Assembly (NCBI RefSeq): GCF_021018805.1
Contig: NC_086259.1
Location: forward strand, 1,488,001 to 1,552,000
Source: Prinia subflava
Taxonomy: Eukaryota > Chordata > Aves > Passeriformes > Cisticolidae
Length of the DNA: 64,000 nucleotides
Direction of reading: 5' to 3'
In this document: positions 33,665 through 47,630 of the stretch, one piece after another
Layout of the letters: the number at the start of each line of letters is the position of its first letter
How positions within the stretch are numbered: position 1 is the stretch's first letter
The notes under the pieces: generated by a model
The model's input: only the letters and a program-made list of their open reading frames with translations
Database searches by the model: none
What the model was told of the DNA's origin: nothing
Program-made: the position numbers and the translations under genes

Positions 33665-34597
33665 GATTGATGTGTTAGTGAAAGAATGAGTTCTCCATCC
33701 CGTTTCCCCACTGTCTTTTAAAGAATTTGTATTTTCACATGCTCGATTTTGAATTTCCTGTGCACTGATGTTTCTGCAAGTATCATTCATAAGTTTTCAT
33801 ACTTTTCCAAATGCAGTTTCAGCGTTGCAATTTCACCAGTTAAAGCTTCAGAGAGAATTGTCATGTTTTTCTAAACTTAATTGTGTTTTTACCTGTACGA
33901 AAATTATTTTCATGGTTGTCGTCTTTCTCTAATAAAAAAGAAAATAAAAACGAGCTTAAGCGCATTAATCTTATTTATTTACTAAGTGTAAAAAAGTACA
34001 TTAAAGTAATGTACATTTTAAAGAAAAGTAAAAATGTAATGACCCAGTAACCATGCTTCGGAAAGATTTTGTTGGGCCATGTGAATTGCATGTTAAAGCA
34101 TTCGCCGAGGCATTTGAATCCTGAAATTTCAGCCTTGAGCGGGGTTTGGCCTGGGTTACCTGCAGCGGCCCCTTGGAGCCCCAGGCGCCCGGTGGTTCTG
34201 TGCTTGGTGTGTTCAGAGTGGCGGGGACAGAAGCCCCCCGGCTCCCTGGTGTCGCTCCAGCAGCACAGGACAGGCGGAGGTGGCGGCCCAGCTCCATTGT
34301 CCCGGGGCTGGGGCGGGCGCTGGGGCCGTCCCCCACAGCTGGGGATGCTGAAACTTTTTTTTCACGTTTCCGCAGTGTCACGATTTCCGCTTCCCTCCTT
34401 CAGAGAGGAAAAAAAAAAATTTTAAAAAAAATTCCACGGCCAACCCCCCACCCCTGTTGGAGTCCAGGGGATCCCTCTGACAGCCCTGGAGAGTCAGGGG
34501 GCTGTACAGGGGGGTCTGGGATCTGTACAAGGGGGTCAGCCAGCCTCCCACAGAGCCCAGAAGGACTCTGATTCTGGCTCCTATCCATGGAAGTGAA

Positions 34598-35091
34598 TGC
34601 TCACATGAAGGAAGAATCACAGATCCTAAGAATTTAGAAGTAGATAGTAGTTTGTTATAGAGTATACATGTAGAGATTAGGATTCATAGTATACGGGGCT
34701 GAGAGGACAAGATGGAGGAATTGGGGAGTGGCCCCTAGTTTCCTTGTTCTTGTTCTCATCCCCCATCTTTTGCTGATTTGGACTTTAGAGATTGGTTTAG
34801 AATAGAACTGACATGTTAGCGTAGCAAGTTAGTATTGGTAATGTTCTGTAAACAATAAATACGTCTTGGACTGTGGTTGGGTCGGGGGTACGGTACATAA
34901 GGTACGGGGCTCTCTGATCCGGGCAGTCCAGCGGCAGCCCAGCGCCAGTCCAACGGCGTGTCTTGCTTTGCTGGGGACGCCTTGCAAAGCCGAACAAGAA
35001 CAGTTAGATAATATGAAATAAACAACCTTGATAACTTCAGCTGCTGGACCCACAGTGTCGTCTCTGCCTTCGGTGTGAAACGCTCAGGGCA
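34598..35091 (+). mobile_element. Probable solo LTR, unit B
   Basis: Orthologue of 15125-15618, with only a few substitutions (for example GGGGGTACGG for GGGGGTTCGG). Confidence 0.55.
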
Positions 35092-35342
35092 AAGAGAAGA
35101 CAGAAAACCTTATTATCTTGGGGAACAGCAACCCCAGGGAAATACCCAGGGAACAGCAACCCTGGGGGAAGATTTCACCACCTCGGGGAACGGCCACCCC
35201 GAGGAGAATCTCGGGGAACATCAACCCGGAGACACCCCGAGCCTGAGCCCGCGCCCAGCCCGAGCCCGGCGGGAGCTCAGGCCGAGCCCAACGCGAGCCC
35301 AGCCCAGCCCAGCCCCAGCCCACCCCGCCCGCCGCCGCAGCC

Positions 35343-35453
35343 ATGGAGGACCCCGAGCCCGCGGGCGCTTCAGCAGCGCCCGGGCTGAGCTCGCTGCTCC
35401 CCCCACGCGAGTTCCTGCGCTCCCGCAAGGGGCAGCTGCTGCTCTCTGAGTCG
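35343..35453 (+). pseudogene. CMTM3: CMTM3 exon 1 fragment, unit B
   Basis: Same 37-residue start as unit A (MEDPEPAGAS...QLLLSES) in the same Kozak context, running straight into a CR1 3' end without a splice donor. No downstream CMTM3 exons before TK2-C. Confidence 0.65.
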
Positions 35454-35603
35454 GCTGTGGAGTCTCCCTCTCCGGGGCATTCCAAACCTGCCTGGACATG
35501 CTCCTGTGTCACCTGCTCCAGGTGACCCTGCCTGGGCAGGGCTTGGACTGGGTGAACTACAGAGGTCCCTTCCAGCCCGAAAAATTCTGGGATTCTGTTG
35601 GGA
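35454..35603 (+). mobile_element. CR1 3' end at CMTM3 exon 1, unit B
   Basis: Orthologue of 15981-16130. Confidence 0.85.
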
Positions 35604-35669
35604 TTCAACTTGTTACCTGGAAACACACTTTAATACTGCTTCAAGTAGCTTTTTCAGTAGCACTGAGAT

Positions 35670-35962
35670 GTGTGCTGGTTTGGGCTGGAGTAGAGTTCAT
35701 TTTCTTCACAGTGACTAATATGGAGCTCAATTTTGAATGCTTAAAAAATGCCTTTCATGTACAGTTAGCCAGAATTAATTTTGTTGAATTGTTTATGATT
35801 GACTTTCATCACCGAAGAAATCCAGAGGAGTGCACGTGGATTAGACTAGAAAAAGCTCAGGAACTAAAATATAAAGATTTGCTTTTTGCACAACTAATGG
35901 TTGCAATTCTGTCATTTCCTGATTCCAGCAGTGTAGGAGAAACAGAACTTTGCCCAAGGTAA
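35670..35962 (+). other. Unidentified exon-like frame, unit B
   Basis: Orthologue of 16197-16489. The frame is open and, because a stop upstream is changed, extends back to 35498. Residue changes relative to A include Thr/Met, Val/Leu and Ser/Phe. The donor-like GTAACA is retained. Confidence 0.35.
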
Positions 35963-37312
35963 CACCAGGGTACAGGACTGCCTTCAGCTCTGGGTGGATT
36001 GTGAGAAATGGGTGTTAGGAACAAAAAGTGTTCACAGGGCTGTGTCCTGACAAGTAACAGTGGCATCCTTTGGGCTGTAACATTCTCTGTACTAAACCAT
36101 TGACATTTTCTGTGCCATGCAAATTGTATGTCCATAGTGAAATTAGAATTAAGAACAAACTGCAGGAGACTGAGCTTCAATTGTATAGAAGCATTTCCAA
36201 GAAATCGTTCTTTTGGACTCTTAGAGAAGAAAAAGTTGTGAAAGTTTAATAGCAGATGTCAAGAATATCTGGTATCCCCCCTACAAAGAAGCTGCAATAA
36301 GTAAGATAATTACTTAGCACACAAAATCTTACTTTTAAGCTCAAATTCTAAAGATTTACAACAGAGCAGCCGAATGGCATTCCTGGGATCACAAGCTTTA
36401 GTGCTTCATTAGGAAATGCTCTCTGTGCACTTACCATTATTGAGTTGCAGTGATTTAGAAAAGAAACAGCTCACCAGATGGGAGTAACAGGACAGGAGGT
36501 GCAGTTCCTGACTGGGTGTGGTTCTCTCAGTGTAATGCGGTTTAGGCAAACCACAACCCTACAAACGCAGTGCTGTCCAAAAGCAGCACCATCAGATATT
36601 GTTGCAAAGCCCCATAACTGAATGTTTCCATCCTGCACTAAGTGCCTGACAAATGTCTGTACAAAGTGATCAAAGTGCTCACGAAGCCTTGCTTGTTCCA
36701 GCTAAACCAACCAGAACCAGTAGGGGAAAAACATTCTGTACTTCTGGGATCATTCCCTGAAAATGACCCCAAAAATCAATGTGAGAGCAGTCTGAGTGCT
36801 GCATTGAAAGGATTCCCTTAAAGGCAACACCCAGAGGGTGAAGCACAAGCGAAGGGCAACTCAGCACTTCCTTTCACAAGTCCAAGAATGAAACCCCCAC
36901 TGGTTTTCTCTACGGACTTGCCAAGTACTTACAGGTCATAATAAACTAATAGTGATATAAACCCAAAAAACACCTGTGTTTTTCTTTAAAAAAAGAAGTA
37001 AAAGAATGCAAACCAATTAAGAAATCAATTCATTTTAGAATTTTTTAGAAATGTTTGAAGAGAGTAATAGTGTCCCATGCACCCTGTATTTTCACAGCTC
37101 CTCAGCTCAGCCAGAGCAGGGCTGGGGATCTCATGAACACAAATAAAATAAGCTCTCTGTGAAAAGCTAGCTGAAAAAACCCCTTGCAACCTTTCTACAA
37201 TCACTTACAAAAAGTGTGTTTTGAGGGGTTTTTAAATGTTTTGCAGTGAATTCAGTGGGACTACCAGTGCACAGTTCTCTTCAGAACTAAGTTATGTTGT
37301 GATGTCCTGCAG

Positions 37313-37388
37313 AGCAGAAAGAACTTCCTGAATTCAATGAACTTGCATTCATGTGGACAGGATTAGAGCACAACACCATTTCAAACTG
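37313..37388 (+). other. Unidentified exon-like segment, unit B
   Basis: Orthologue of 17842-17917, with the same acceptor and donor and an identical open frame. Confidence 0.35.
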
Positions 37389-37834
37389 GTAAGATCTGTT
37401 TAACAAAGCTACTTTAAAACTCAATGCACTTCATTTGCTTCCTCCAATAATAAAATAATGAACATCCTGCTTCTGGTATGAACTGTGTAAAGCCTGGGCA
37501 GGAAGGAGTCAATGCCTTGCTGTGCCTCAGGCACCTGATGGCCACTCAGGATGTGCCTGGAAAGGGGAACCAAGGAGCAGAGGGTAGGGCAGCACCTTCC
37601 TGGAGCCACTTTTCTGCTCAGGTCATGGTGCCCACACAGCACAGGGGCACGAGTGGGCAAGAGCCAGAGGGGCATTGACACCACCCAGGCCTCCAAATGC
37701 CCCTGACTCCTGCCAGGGAGGCCCCACCCAAAGGCTCTGCATGGCCCTCAGGGTCACAGCTGACAGAGGAAGCATTTCCCTGGGGAGGGATACAGCTGTT
37801 CCCATGCTAAATGGAATGTCTGCAACCCTCTGAA

Positions 37835-37990
37835 CCTTTTGTTTGGTGGGTACCACCCCAAGGGACCAAGAGTGGACGTTGACCTGACCAGGGACATCAA
37901 AATTCCAACAATCCAGCCTCATTGCTTTGAGATCTTTCCAGTACCTACTCTTACCCTTGCCTGCCATACTTTGTGGTATTTTTGTATTTG
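37835..37990 (-). mobile_element. LTR-element internal remnant, unit B
   Basis: Orthologue of 18364-18520, with the same truncated junction. Confidence 0.5.
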
Positions 37991-38047
37991 AACAGAAAAG
38001 AACCCAAAGAGCTCCACCCCTCCTTTTTACTGCAATTCAATTGTTCA

Positions 38048-38697
38048 AAAATCACAGAATCACTGAGGCTGGAAAATACCTCAGAGGTCATTGAGTCCAG
38101 CCTGTAACCAACCACTCTGTCACCCACCCAGAGCACTGAGTGTCACGTCCAGACATCCCCCTGCAGCTGCAGGGGGTCATTGTGGCTGAAGTGCAGGACC
38201 TGGCCCTTGACCCCGCTGGACCTCGTGGCAGTGGCCTTGGCACATCACCCAGCCTGGCCAGGGCCCTCAGCAGGGCCTTCCCGCCCTCCAGATCCCATTC
38301 CAGGCAGTGGGTATCACCCCAGTTAGCCGGGGGTAAACTCAGTGCCCTCCTCCACACCGTCAGGAGAGGTGTGGAGCAGCCCTGGTCCCAGCAAGGGACC
38401 CCATTCCCACCAGGGGGATCCCATTCCCACCATTCTGGGCCCGGCCCTCAGCCAGCTCCCATCCCAGCCAAGGACAGCCCTGGCCAAGCTGGGGCTGCAG
38501 CTTCTCCAGGAGATGCCAGGGGAGAGGGGCCCAAAGGCTCTGTGAATTCCAGGGAGGACCTGCCCCTCCTAACCCAGCCTGGCTGGGGCTGATCCCGTGG
38601 CTGTCCTGGGGTTGTCCCGCCCGTGCCGTGTGCTCACACTCAGGGTGATCTGCTGGGCTCCAGGGCCGGGCTGGCAGCTCCGTCAAACCAACCTCCC
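38048..38697 (-). mobile_element. CR1 retrotransposon fragment, unit B
   Basis: Orthologue of 18577-19225, downstream of TK2-C. Confidence 0.8.
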
Positions 38698-41600
38698 CCT
38701 GCACACAGCGGCCACTCGGGGCTGGGTACCCCGTTCACTCCACTCAGAGAAACCTCAGGTACCCTCCTCAGAGGCCATTGTAATAAACCCTTTATTTCAA
38801 ATTACAGAAACAGTTGTCTTTAGGGGAAAAAAAGAAGACATTAAAGTTACTTCTGGGAAGCAGCAGCAAAGTGGGAAATGAGGGAAACAGCCGTATTTCA
38901 GCTGAACAAAACTGACACAGTAAAACTGATGGAAAACCTAAAAACACAAAGAGAACTGGCTCATGTTCTGTTCCTGATTGGCATCTGATCATTTCAGAGC
39001 TGTAAGTCCATAGCATTCTACAAAGCATAGTGCAAAAACAATAGCCATTATATTTAAATACTAAAAATACTAACTCAGACTTCAGTAGATGATTTCTGAT
39101 ACAACAGCCACGGGCTTTATAAATGGTGTTGTCTGTTCGGTGGGTTCAGTATTTGGTCCCGGTTTTCTTCGTACTTCTCAATCATTTTCTGCACGTCATG
39201 GTCAGCTCCAATGACCTTGGAAAGAAGATGGAAACACTGGAAATAACTGACATCACAGAACTTGGTTTCTCTTGAGCAGAACAGTACAGAACAGGACTAC
39301 CAGTGCAGCCAAGCCGGGATACTCCAACAGATCTGCCCAAGCTGCTTTCTGCTGGGAATTTGGCATTCCCTGAAAGCTACACAGCTGATCCTTCAAGCCA
39401 TCCCAGTGAACAGCCCCTCAAATTCCACTGCAGAGATGGCAGACCCCACTTTTATGCTCTACACCAACAGCTGTCACATTTGTCTGAGGCTGTCCTTCTC
39501 CAAAGGTTATCAGAAAAGCAGATTTATTTACTTTTACCACTGAACAACACTCCTGTTATTTCAGAAAGCACAATCCCCCACATGCCTAATTGGTTATAAT
39601 TAAAATAATACTCACAAGTACTGGGCAGGAAACTTCAAACAGTGCACGTTTAATGAGCCACTCTTCATAGAGCTCGTGAATAGCCTCTAAATATTCCTAG
39701 AAAAGAGGCACTGGAATAACACAAATGCCCAGGGATGACACACACATTGCAATCCTTATCCATTTGGGAAGCAGTTAAGAGACACATATAAAAGCCTGCA
39801 ACACATATCTTCCGCTAACAAAAAAATAAAAAGCATCAGAAGGTTTTTGAGAAATGTTAATTCCCAGTATAAAGTTTAACTCCAGGAAGACCTCAAAGAC
39901 ACAGCTCACAGAAGCACAGGGCTCTCAGCTCCTTTTAAGATCAAGCAACCATGATGCTCTCCCACAGGTAAAATGTGGTTCAAGATTTTTACAGAGGAAA
40001 ATACTACAAGGTAAGGACAAGAAGGGCAAGGCTGCTAAGAATATGTATGGGGGGCACTTTCTGTGTCAATACATTTCCCTGAAATTCCCAGTTCACTTTC
40101 TGGTAACTCAGTTTCCTCTAAAAGCTCTTCTGCCTGCCACCAATTGGTTTTTTGCTTCATGGGGACCACTTCACTTTCAGAACTGCTCCCCTCCTCTTCA
40201 GCAGAGCTGCAAAATAACACAAAAGCTCTTCAAATCCATCACAGGGGATTTATTCTCAAGGCAGGCAAAATTTCACTGGGCCCAAAATTTAGCTCTTTGC
40301 ACAGATCTTCTACTGACAATTGCTCCTCCTGAGCCACCCACCCAGAGCTGCAGAGGGAACTGCATTTATGTCTGCTCAGGCTTTTTTAGAAGCCTTGTGG
40401 CATGAAGGGCCGTGCTGTAAACTGGCACAGAAAGTCACTGTTCCATCACCACCATTTGTTTCAAAGCAGATTCCCAAGCTCACAATTCTCATGGAGTTGC
40501 TTCTTTTCAGCCACAGCAAGAGACACTTTTCATGCACAAACATCCTGGAGGGAGCAGACTACAAAGTGCCCAGGAAATCTCAGCACCTGCAAGCCCAGCT
40601 ATCCGTGCTTCACCTGGTGCTTTTGTGCCATTCAATGGTACAAAGGCAATTGACTTTCACATCTTAGAGAAGATTACCAGAGGATTAATACTGCACCTCA
40701 AGTCAGCTACAGTGCACTGACTACTACAACAGAACACCTGGGAGAGTCAGCGTGCATGACAGATCATTATTTTTTAAATAAATCAAAATTCAATACTCAG
40801 GGTTTACTTTGCAGTAGAAACAGCTGCACCACATTTTGGCAGTATACTCAGGATACAATTTTAGTATTTAGACTGGAATCATTCCATTTTCAAAGCTCAT
40901 TATAAGCACATATATCAGAGGAACTCCTTACCAGAGGAATGACTTTTTCCTCTTCCCTGCATCGTGTCTATAGCCTCTCATAACAAACTTTAGGAGATGG
41001 CTGCAAATAAACTGCCGGAATAAAAAATTTAATAGTTATTTAAAAGCAAAGAAGTAGTTCTTTAAAAGCAAAGAAGTAACTCACTTCACAAACTACAGAA
41101 GGGAAGGATCCTGGCTTGGGTACCACCACTAGACCTCCCCTTTGGCACTGCTGTGAGTCAACCCAGGAACCACCCACAAACCCAAGCTGTCTGATGGTGT
41201 CCACTTTTATACTGAATAATGTGATTATCTATGAGCCAAGAAACAAGAAGTATTGCTTCTCCCAGAAGGGAAACCCACCCACAAACACAGCCCTCCAGAG
41301 CCACCAAGATGTTACCTATCAAATCCACTGAAACATCGATGTTGTTCTGGATCCAGTCAAACCATTCACTCAGGACAGCATAATCCACCTCTGGCATTTT
41401 TCCCCTGAACAAACACAAGAGGCACAAATCACTCACTTAGCATCATGCAGAGATCAACTCCAAACTCTCATTTTGCTCACCAGACCAGAATCCCTCCCCA
41501 TTTACTCATCATTTATGAAAAGGCCAGCATTATGCCCACCCAAATTGAAGGCCACACAAACCATTGTTCATAACATAGAAAGACCAAATCTTTTCTCTCT

Positions 41601-42975
41601 CTCTCTTTTTTTTTTTTTTCAAGTACTCAACGATATTTATTGCTCAGGTTCTCTGTATCAGTATCAGTTCAAATCTATCCCAGGGCCTGTCACCAGAAGG
41701 GCTGGATTTACTGAGCAGCACCAATAATTCCTTACAGAAGCCACAGTGAAATGCAGCAAAAAATATAATGTCAATGTGTAGATAAATTTACTCCCACTGT
41801 AAGAAATATTTGTGGAAAGAGTAGTGAAATATCCAATATGCTTAACTAGAACTCTGAACTCGGAGCACAGAATGTTGGAGACAAAGACCCCAAAGTTATC
41901 TCCGCAACAATAATAAAGTATCAGGCAACTCAAGTAAAAGGGAGTTACTGAGGACACGTTAAGAATCGCATACTATGTTTTTATTAGTGAATCGATTTTC
42001 ACTTAATACCATATTCTGATTGTCAAATATTACTAATTTTACAGTATCCTCTCTTCAAAACTGGTGACAGTAACACATACTCCATACTCTTTCCTAAATG
42101 CTTCTGCAACATAAAAATTGTAAAAAAGATGGAGTTGGGAGGCTCCTGTGCTCTCCAGCTGAGTAATTAAGACTAGTTATGCCATTTGAAATAGGACCGA
42201 AGAAAAATATTCCACAGATTTCTAAACCAGTCCCCTGACAGCTTGCTTTGGTCATTTGCAAAACTGAGCAAAAGTAATAAAGCCATTTCCCTAAATATGG
42301 AAAAAAGCAAAACCCCTGTTTGCACCACCTCCCCTCTTGATCTGCCATCCAGAAATGGGGTAACACTGGTCACTGCTGCTCTTCCAACACATCAGTTCTG
42401 GGTAGCAGGGATCTACATCAGCCAGACTCTCATTGTGCTACTTTTCTCCAGGACACACGGGGAAACAGGAAAGTTAAAAGCAACTGGAAATAAGAAAAAG
42501 CTCCACTGTTCTTACCCTAAAAGACAGATACCTCCAAGTCAATACTGCACTGACCTGCCCTGCAGACAACACACCTCTGCTTTCCCTGGGAGGACTCTGG
42601 CTCAAGGTCCATAAAGATACAGGGAATATAAAAGGCACAAAATGATGTTTAAATTTCCAAAGTTTGCTCACATTTGACTCCTACCAAGTCACGTTTTTAC
42701 TGCCTAAGCCCAACACGAGCTGAGCAAGTTTTCTATCATAACTAGTGATGGATTCAGAGGGACACTGAACTGCAGAGCTCACCTACGGCACACCCTGCAC
42801 ACTCGTGTGCACACATTTAAAACATACCTAACACAGCCAGATTGACTCATTTTTTAATGTGTCACAAACTAGCTACTTTCATACATTCCTCAAGCATTCC
42901 TTGTTTTATTTATAATCCTTTTAAAACACATCTTTTTCTTTTGGCTTGCTGTTGGTACTATCATTTGCCTTCTAG

Positions 42976-43557
42976 TGTGGTGGTGCATGTTCCTTTTATC
43001 TTTGATGTTGTATGTAAAGCTTGGTTCTTTGTATTCTTTGTACAATTCAGTTCTATGTACTCCTACCCCCCCCTAATTAATATTCCTTTGTTCTCTCCTT
43101 CTCCCTCACAAGGGGATATTTTTAGACCTTACAGTTAAGTGTCCATCACCCTTCCCGCCTTTGGTTTTCCCCTCCCAGTTCTCTGTGATTAGTCCGAAGT
43201 GCCTTTTCCCTCCCCTGTCTGCCCTAGAGACTGTATCCCATTGGCCGGAGGCGGCCAACCCCACCCCTTTCCCCTCCCCTTTTGTCCCCCTTAAAACTCT
43301 GTGCACGACCAGTGTCTGGGTCCAGATTTGGGCTCAGAGCGAGGCTAATAAACCTTCTCTGCTGCACCATTTCTGGGTCCTCCTTTTTCCTCTGCCTTGC
43401 TGCTTCAGCACATCCCTCCTAAGCCCCTTCAGGGACACAGAGCCCACAGGAGTCAGTTCTGCTCGCCCTGCCTGCAGACTGACCCTAGGCTGCGCCTTGT
43501 CCCAGTGCCTGGGCTAGCTCGGGGCGAGAGCCAGTGGCTGCAGGAGGCATTGCGGCA
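42976..43557 (+). mobile_element. Solo LTR (betaretrovirus/ERVK-like), unit C only
   Basis: 582 bp, TGTGGTGGTGCATG to GCATTGCGGCA, flanked by the 6-bp target duplication TTCTAG (42970-42975, 43558-43563). Copy B has the empty site with a single TTCTAG. It contains GGCTAATAAACC (AATAAA near 43347). A 6-bp duplication is typical of alpha/betaretroviral integrases. It inserted in TK2-C intron 6 after the B/C duplication. Confidence 0.9.
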
Positions 43558-46500
43558 TTCTAGCTTGCTGTAACAAAACAAAGCAAATGCCTTTTTTCCA
43601 ACATTTGAAAAGTGCTGAGGTCACAAAACATCTTAGAGGCCCTTAAAAATGTTATTATTATTTAATTAATTCCCAGAGTTGACACAAACAGATGTAGCCT
43701 AATAGCAACTAAATCTTTGGGAACAAAGCATTTTGTCTACATTAAAAAGAAATCAGCATCTAAAAAGGAGGCTATTCTGGGCTGCTTGCACTGTGTATGG
43801 ACTGGGATGAATGATGTGAGTCTCTCCCCAGTGCCAAAGGCGGTCCCGCGGCAGAGAGGGATGACACTCGTGCAGCGTGGGTGACACCTTGTGGCACAAA
43901 CCGGGTTTGTCCCTCCGGGCCACTGAAAAACCCACTAAAACCCATCTGTCGCAGACACTGCTGGCATAAGGTCAGCATCCCAAACAACCAAACAAAACCC
44001 TGATTCCTGCACTACCGCAGTTAGTTTGGGGTGGGTGAGTTATACCTAGGGCAGGTAATTGCTCTTGCTTTACTCACAGCCTACCAAAGCTCGCAGTCTT
44101 TTTTAATCCTGTCAATCCTGATTCTGTGCAAGGGCATAGGACTTGAGTCCCTGCTTGCAAGAAATGCCAATCCAGGGTGCCAGGCTGGCTAACGCAGCCC
44201 AGTTCTCTCCCTCCTGCAGCCTTATTCTTTATATCCTTGTGGTTTTTTACCTGTTCAGCGTGTGTTTGAGTCAAGCAAGATTCGGGTATTCAGCTGGAGA
44301 GCAGATCACTTCAATAGATGGTGTCTAAACAACACTGAGTTCTAAATACTCAGGAGCAGTGCTGAAAAAGGTTTTCCAGAGTCCTACAGGAAGTGGGCAG
44401 CACCACCCATACCAAACACACTGCCACTCCAACACAGAACTGGCAGATTGCACAGGCCCCTTAAAATGCACACTACCAAAGGAATTATCATTTGATTAGA
44501 TATACATTTTAAATAATTAATCCAAGAAAATAAAGTAGAAAGCCACATCCCATACCTTTGATACAAGTTTTCCACAAAAACGTGTTTTGCACTGTGAATC
44601 GACCGCTCCATCATCCTTATGGGGGAAATCTGCAACACAGAACTTCACCCTGTACATTTTCATGCTTGCTTCTCTGCAGACTCAGGTGGCACATAGGAAA
44701 CACAATTTTCAGAATCTAGTGAGAAACAAACTTCCTTGGAGGGTGGGAACCCCAAAACAAACAAGGACTCCTGATCTTACTCTAATTTGTTATTCAGACA
44801 CCAGCTCAAAGCTAAGTGGGAGCCAACTCAGGGTACAAAACAGCAGCAACCCACTTAGGATCTGCAGGATAATGGGAACTGTTGCTCCCCAAATAGCTGC
44901 TCCATCTCATGCATTGCTGGGTGACAGCACAGGGCTGACATCAGACATTCAAGCAAGGAAACAGGACTTTAAAAATAAGTAACTGCAGCTGACAGAGCCC
45001 TGGCCTCAGCCAGCACTTCATGTGTTCCACCACTACTTCATGTGGGAGCAGGGAGATCCTCTGACACTCTTGGGCCTGGCAGAGCAACTTCTCACCCAGG
45101 TTTCTGCACATTAACAAAGCAAAAATAGCTCCAGCAAGGCTCAAATGACAAAAAAAAGCTTAAATTGAAATACAGGGAGATCCTCAGGAATTCTTGAATG
45201 AACCTCTCCAACAGAACAGGATTTCTGTGTCTTGGAAAAACACCTCTTCCAAAACCCTAATGATTATATGTGCCACTTCCATATTTGGCACTGCTAAAAG
45301 TCTGCCCTAACACAAGCTTAGAAAACAGAACATAAGAACAATCAGTAAAATATAAGCATGGCATGTAAGACCAGGTCTTGTAATCAGGGAATGGAAGACA
45401 GCATAGAATGTAACAAAAGGTGTTTGAAGGAGAAAAGAATGAAGAAATCTTGATAAAAAAGGCAGGATGTGAAATTTAATTTAAAAAAAAAAAGGAACAA
45501 ATACAAGGAAAAAAAGGATGTAAACCACCTGAAAAAGCAATAGAAAACGGTAGTGGAAGTATTTTGCATAAATAGAAGAAGCAATGGCTAAATTTGTTCT
45601 AGACAGCACAAAGCAGTACTATGAATTCTAACATAAGGTTACTTGGTGTTTGCCAAAGATTCAAAATAATGAAATCACAGACAAGTCACTGACATGAAAT
45701 GAGGAAGAGATTTGTGCAAGCCGAGCTCCAGAAGTTGTGCCCAAACAGCAGGATCAGTTTGGGGAAGTTGTGAGCAAGCAGGAGGCAGAAGTTTTACCCC
45801 CAGAGCACATGCTGAGCATATCAATGTCTGCCCCACAGAAATCCTTACTCACTGCAGGAACAAAGAATGAACACACACAGCACCTTAACTCTTGAATACA
45901 AGGTTAAAAGGATTTCGCACTCCTAACCACATCTAATTACTCTTAAAATTAAAAGAAGAAGTTTCCTTACCATGGGCCTGGTGTGCTGCTCCAGCATGGT
46001 TAGCTGGACATAGGTCTGCAGAGTTATTCCCCACCTCGATGCATCCTGGTACATTAAGCCCTGGGGTCAGAGATGGAAGCAGGACAGATGGACACTTGTT
46101 AGGACAAACAGCACAACAGGAAGTTTGGGTTATTAGGAAGCTTTTGCCCTACAACAGCGTTGCTCTAAGAAGCACACTAAAATAGCTGACATCAGGTTTG
46201 ATTAGAATTAAGTGATCATTTGCTCTCCACAATGGACAGTTAATGTACAATTATGGCCCTGTCCCTACAGACACTGAGTGGGAGGTTGGTTGAAGTCAGC
46301 AGGAATTAGTTACTCTGCACATAGAACAGTCAGAACCAAGTAATGAAAAAAACCCCTATCTACTACTCTATTTTTGTGCACTGACAGACTCTCAGTACAC
46401 CCAGTGCATCCAGATATCATACAGAGTTCTAAGTATGGTCTGGGCCTCAGAAAAGGTTAACAGGCAGCTGTTCTTCCCAAAGGATCCTCAGAGCAGCTCT

Positions 46501-47122
46501 CAGGTAGCTGTTCCACTTTCTGACTGCTGCAATTCCACACACACACAGAACTTACAAGAAACAATCTATCCTGCACAGCAGAGAAAGGATCTCACTCAAA
46601 ATAAAACATCATTCAGTGTCTGTTGGCTGAGGTGACAAGTTTTAAGCCAGCAGCACAGCTTCAGCCCACAGGTCTGACCTTCTCCTTTTCTCCCTGCCAA
46701 GACCAGACTTTCCCAGTGCTCCGAGGCTGCTGTGGTGTCGTGCAACACGTGCCCCACCCTTTACTAACAATCAGAAAGGCATCAGCAACTCCTAGGAGGG
46801 ACAATTTACTCCTCCAGGGGGCCTGTGCTAACACTGATGGTATTTAACACGTGTCAGGGCAAGTATGGCTTGGGCTGTGTCCACAGGGCGGACCGCAGAT
46901 CCCTCCTCAGCCACCACGGGGTTTGTGCAGAGGGCTGAGCCCCAAGCACAGCACTGACAGCAGGGACCACTTCCAGCACCACGGCAGGGTTGGTGTGCAA
47001 CTGCAGCTGGGACCCAGGGACAGCCCCGGGACAACAGTTCCAAGAAGCCTCGGCCACCCAAAGGTCAACAGAAGCCCTCAACGCCTCACTGAGCTGAATT
47101 TTCCTTATCTGCAGCAGCCACA

Positions 47123-47630
47123 GGATCACAGATTCATACAGTGTTAAGGGGTTGGAATGGACCTTAAAAGATCATCCAGTGTCACCCTCTGCCATGGCAG
47201 GGACACCTTCCACTGTCCCAGGCTGCTCCCAGCCCCAGTGCCCAACCTGGCCTTGGGCACTGCCAGGGATCCAGGGGCAGCCACAGCTGCTCTGGGCACC
47301 CTGTGCCAGGGCCTGCCCGCCCTCAGAGGAAAGAGTTTCTTCCATACATCCAACCTAAACTACTTCTCTTTCAATTTGTCCCCTTTTCCCCTTGTCCTGT
47401 CACTGCAGTTCCTGAGGAATTGTCCCTCTCTGGTTTCCCTGCAGCCCCTCAGACCCTGAAGGAGCTCTGGGGTCTCCACACAAGCTTCCCCTCTCAGGCT
47501 GAGCAGCCCCAGCTCTCCCAGCCTGGCTCCACAGGGGAGGTGCTCCAGCCCCCTCAGCACCTCCGTGGCCTCCTCTGGACTCGCTCCAACAGCTCCATGT
47601 CCTTCTTATGTTGGGGGCACCAGAGTTATT
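47123..47630 (-). mobile_element. CR1 3' fragment (TK2-C intron 4)
   Basis: Same element and position as 1033-1540 and 27062-27569. Confidence 0.85.

Larger units (their letters stand above)
19231..38700. repeat. Tandem segmental duplication, unit B
   Basis: Complete unit of about 19.47 kb. The same landmarks recur at a constant offset: TK2 last exon 19645 and 39117, CKLF exon 4 14090 and 33563, CMTM3 exon 1 15870 and 35343. It has neither the unit A retrovirus nor the unit C solo LTR, so it is the closest to the basic unit. Boundaries are placed arbitrarily at the outer edge of the long CR1. Confidence 0.9.
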
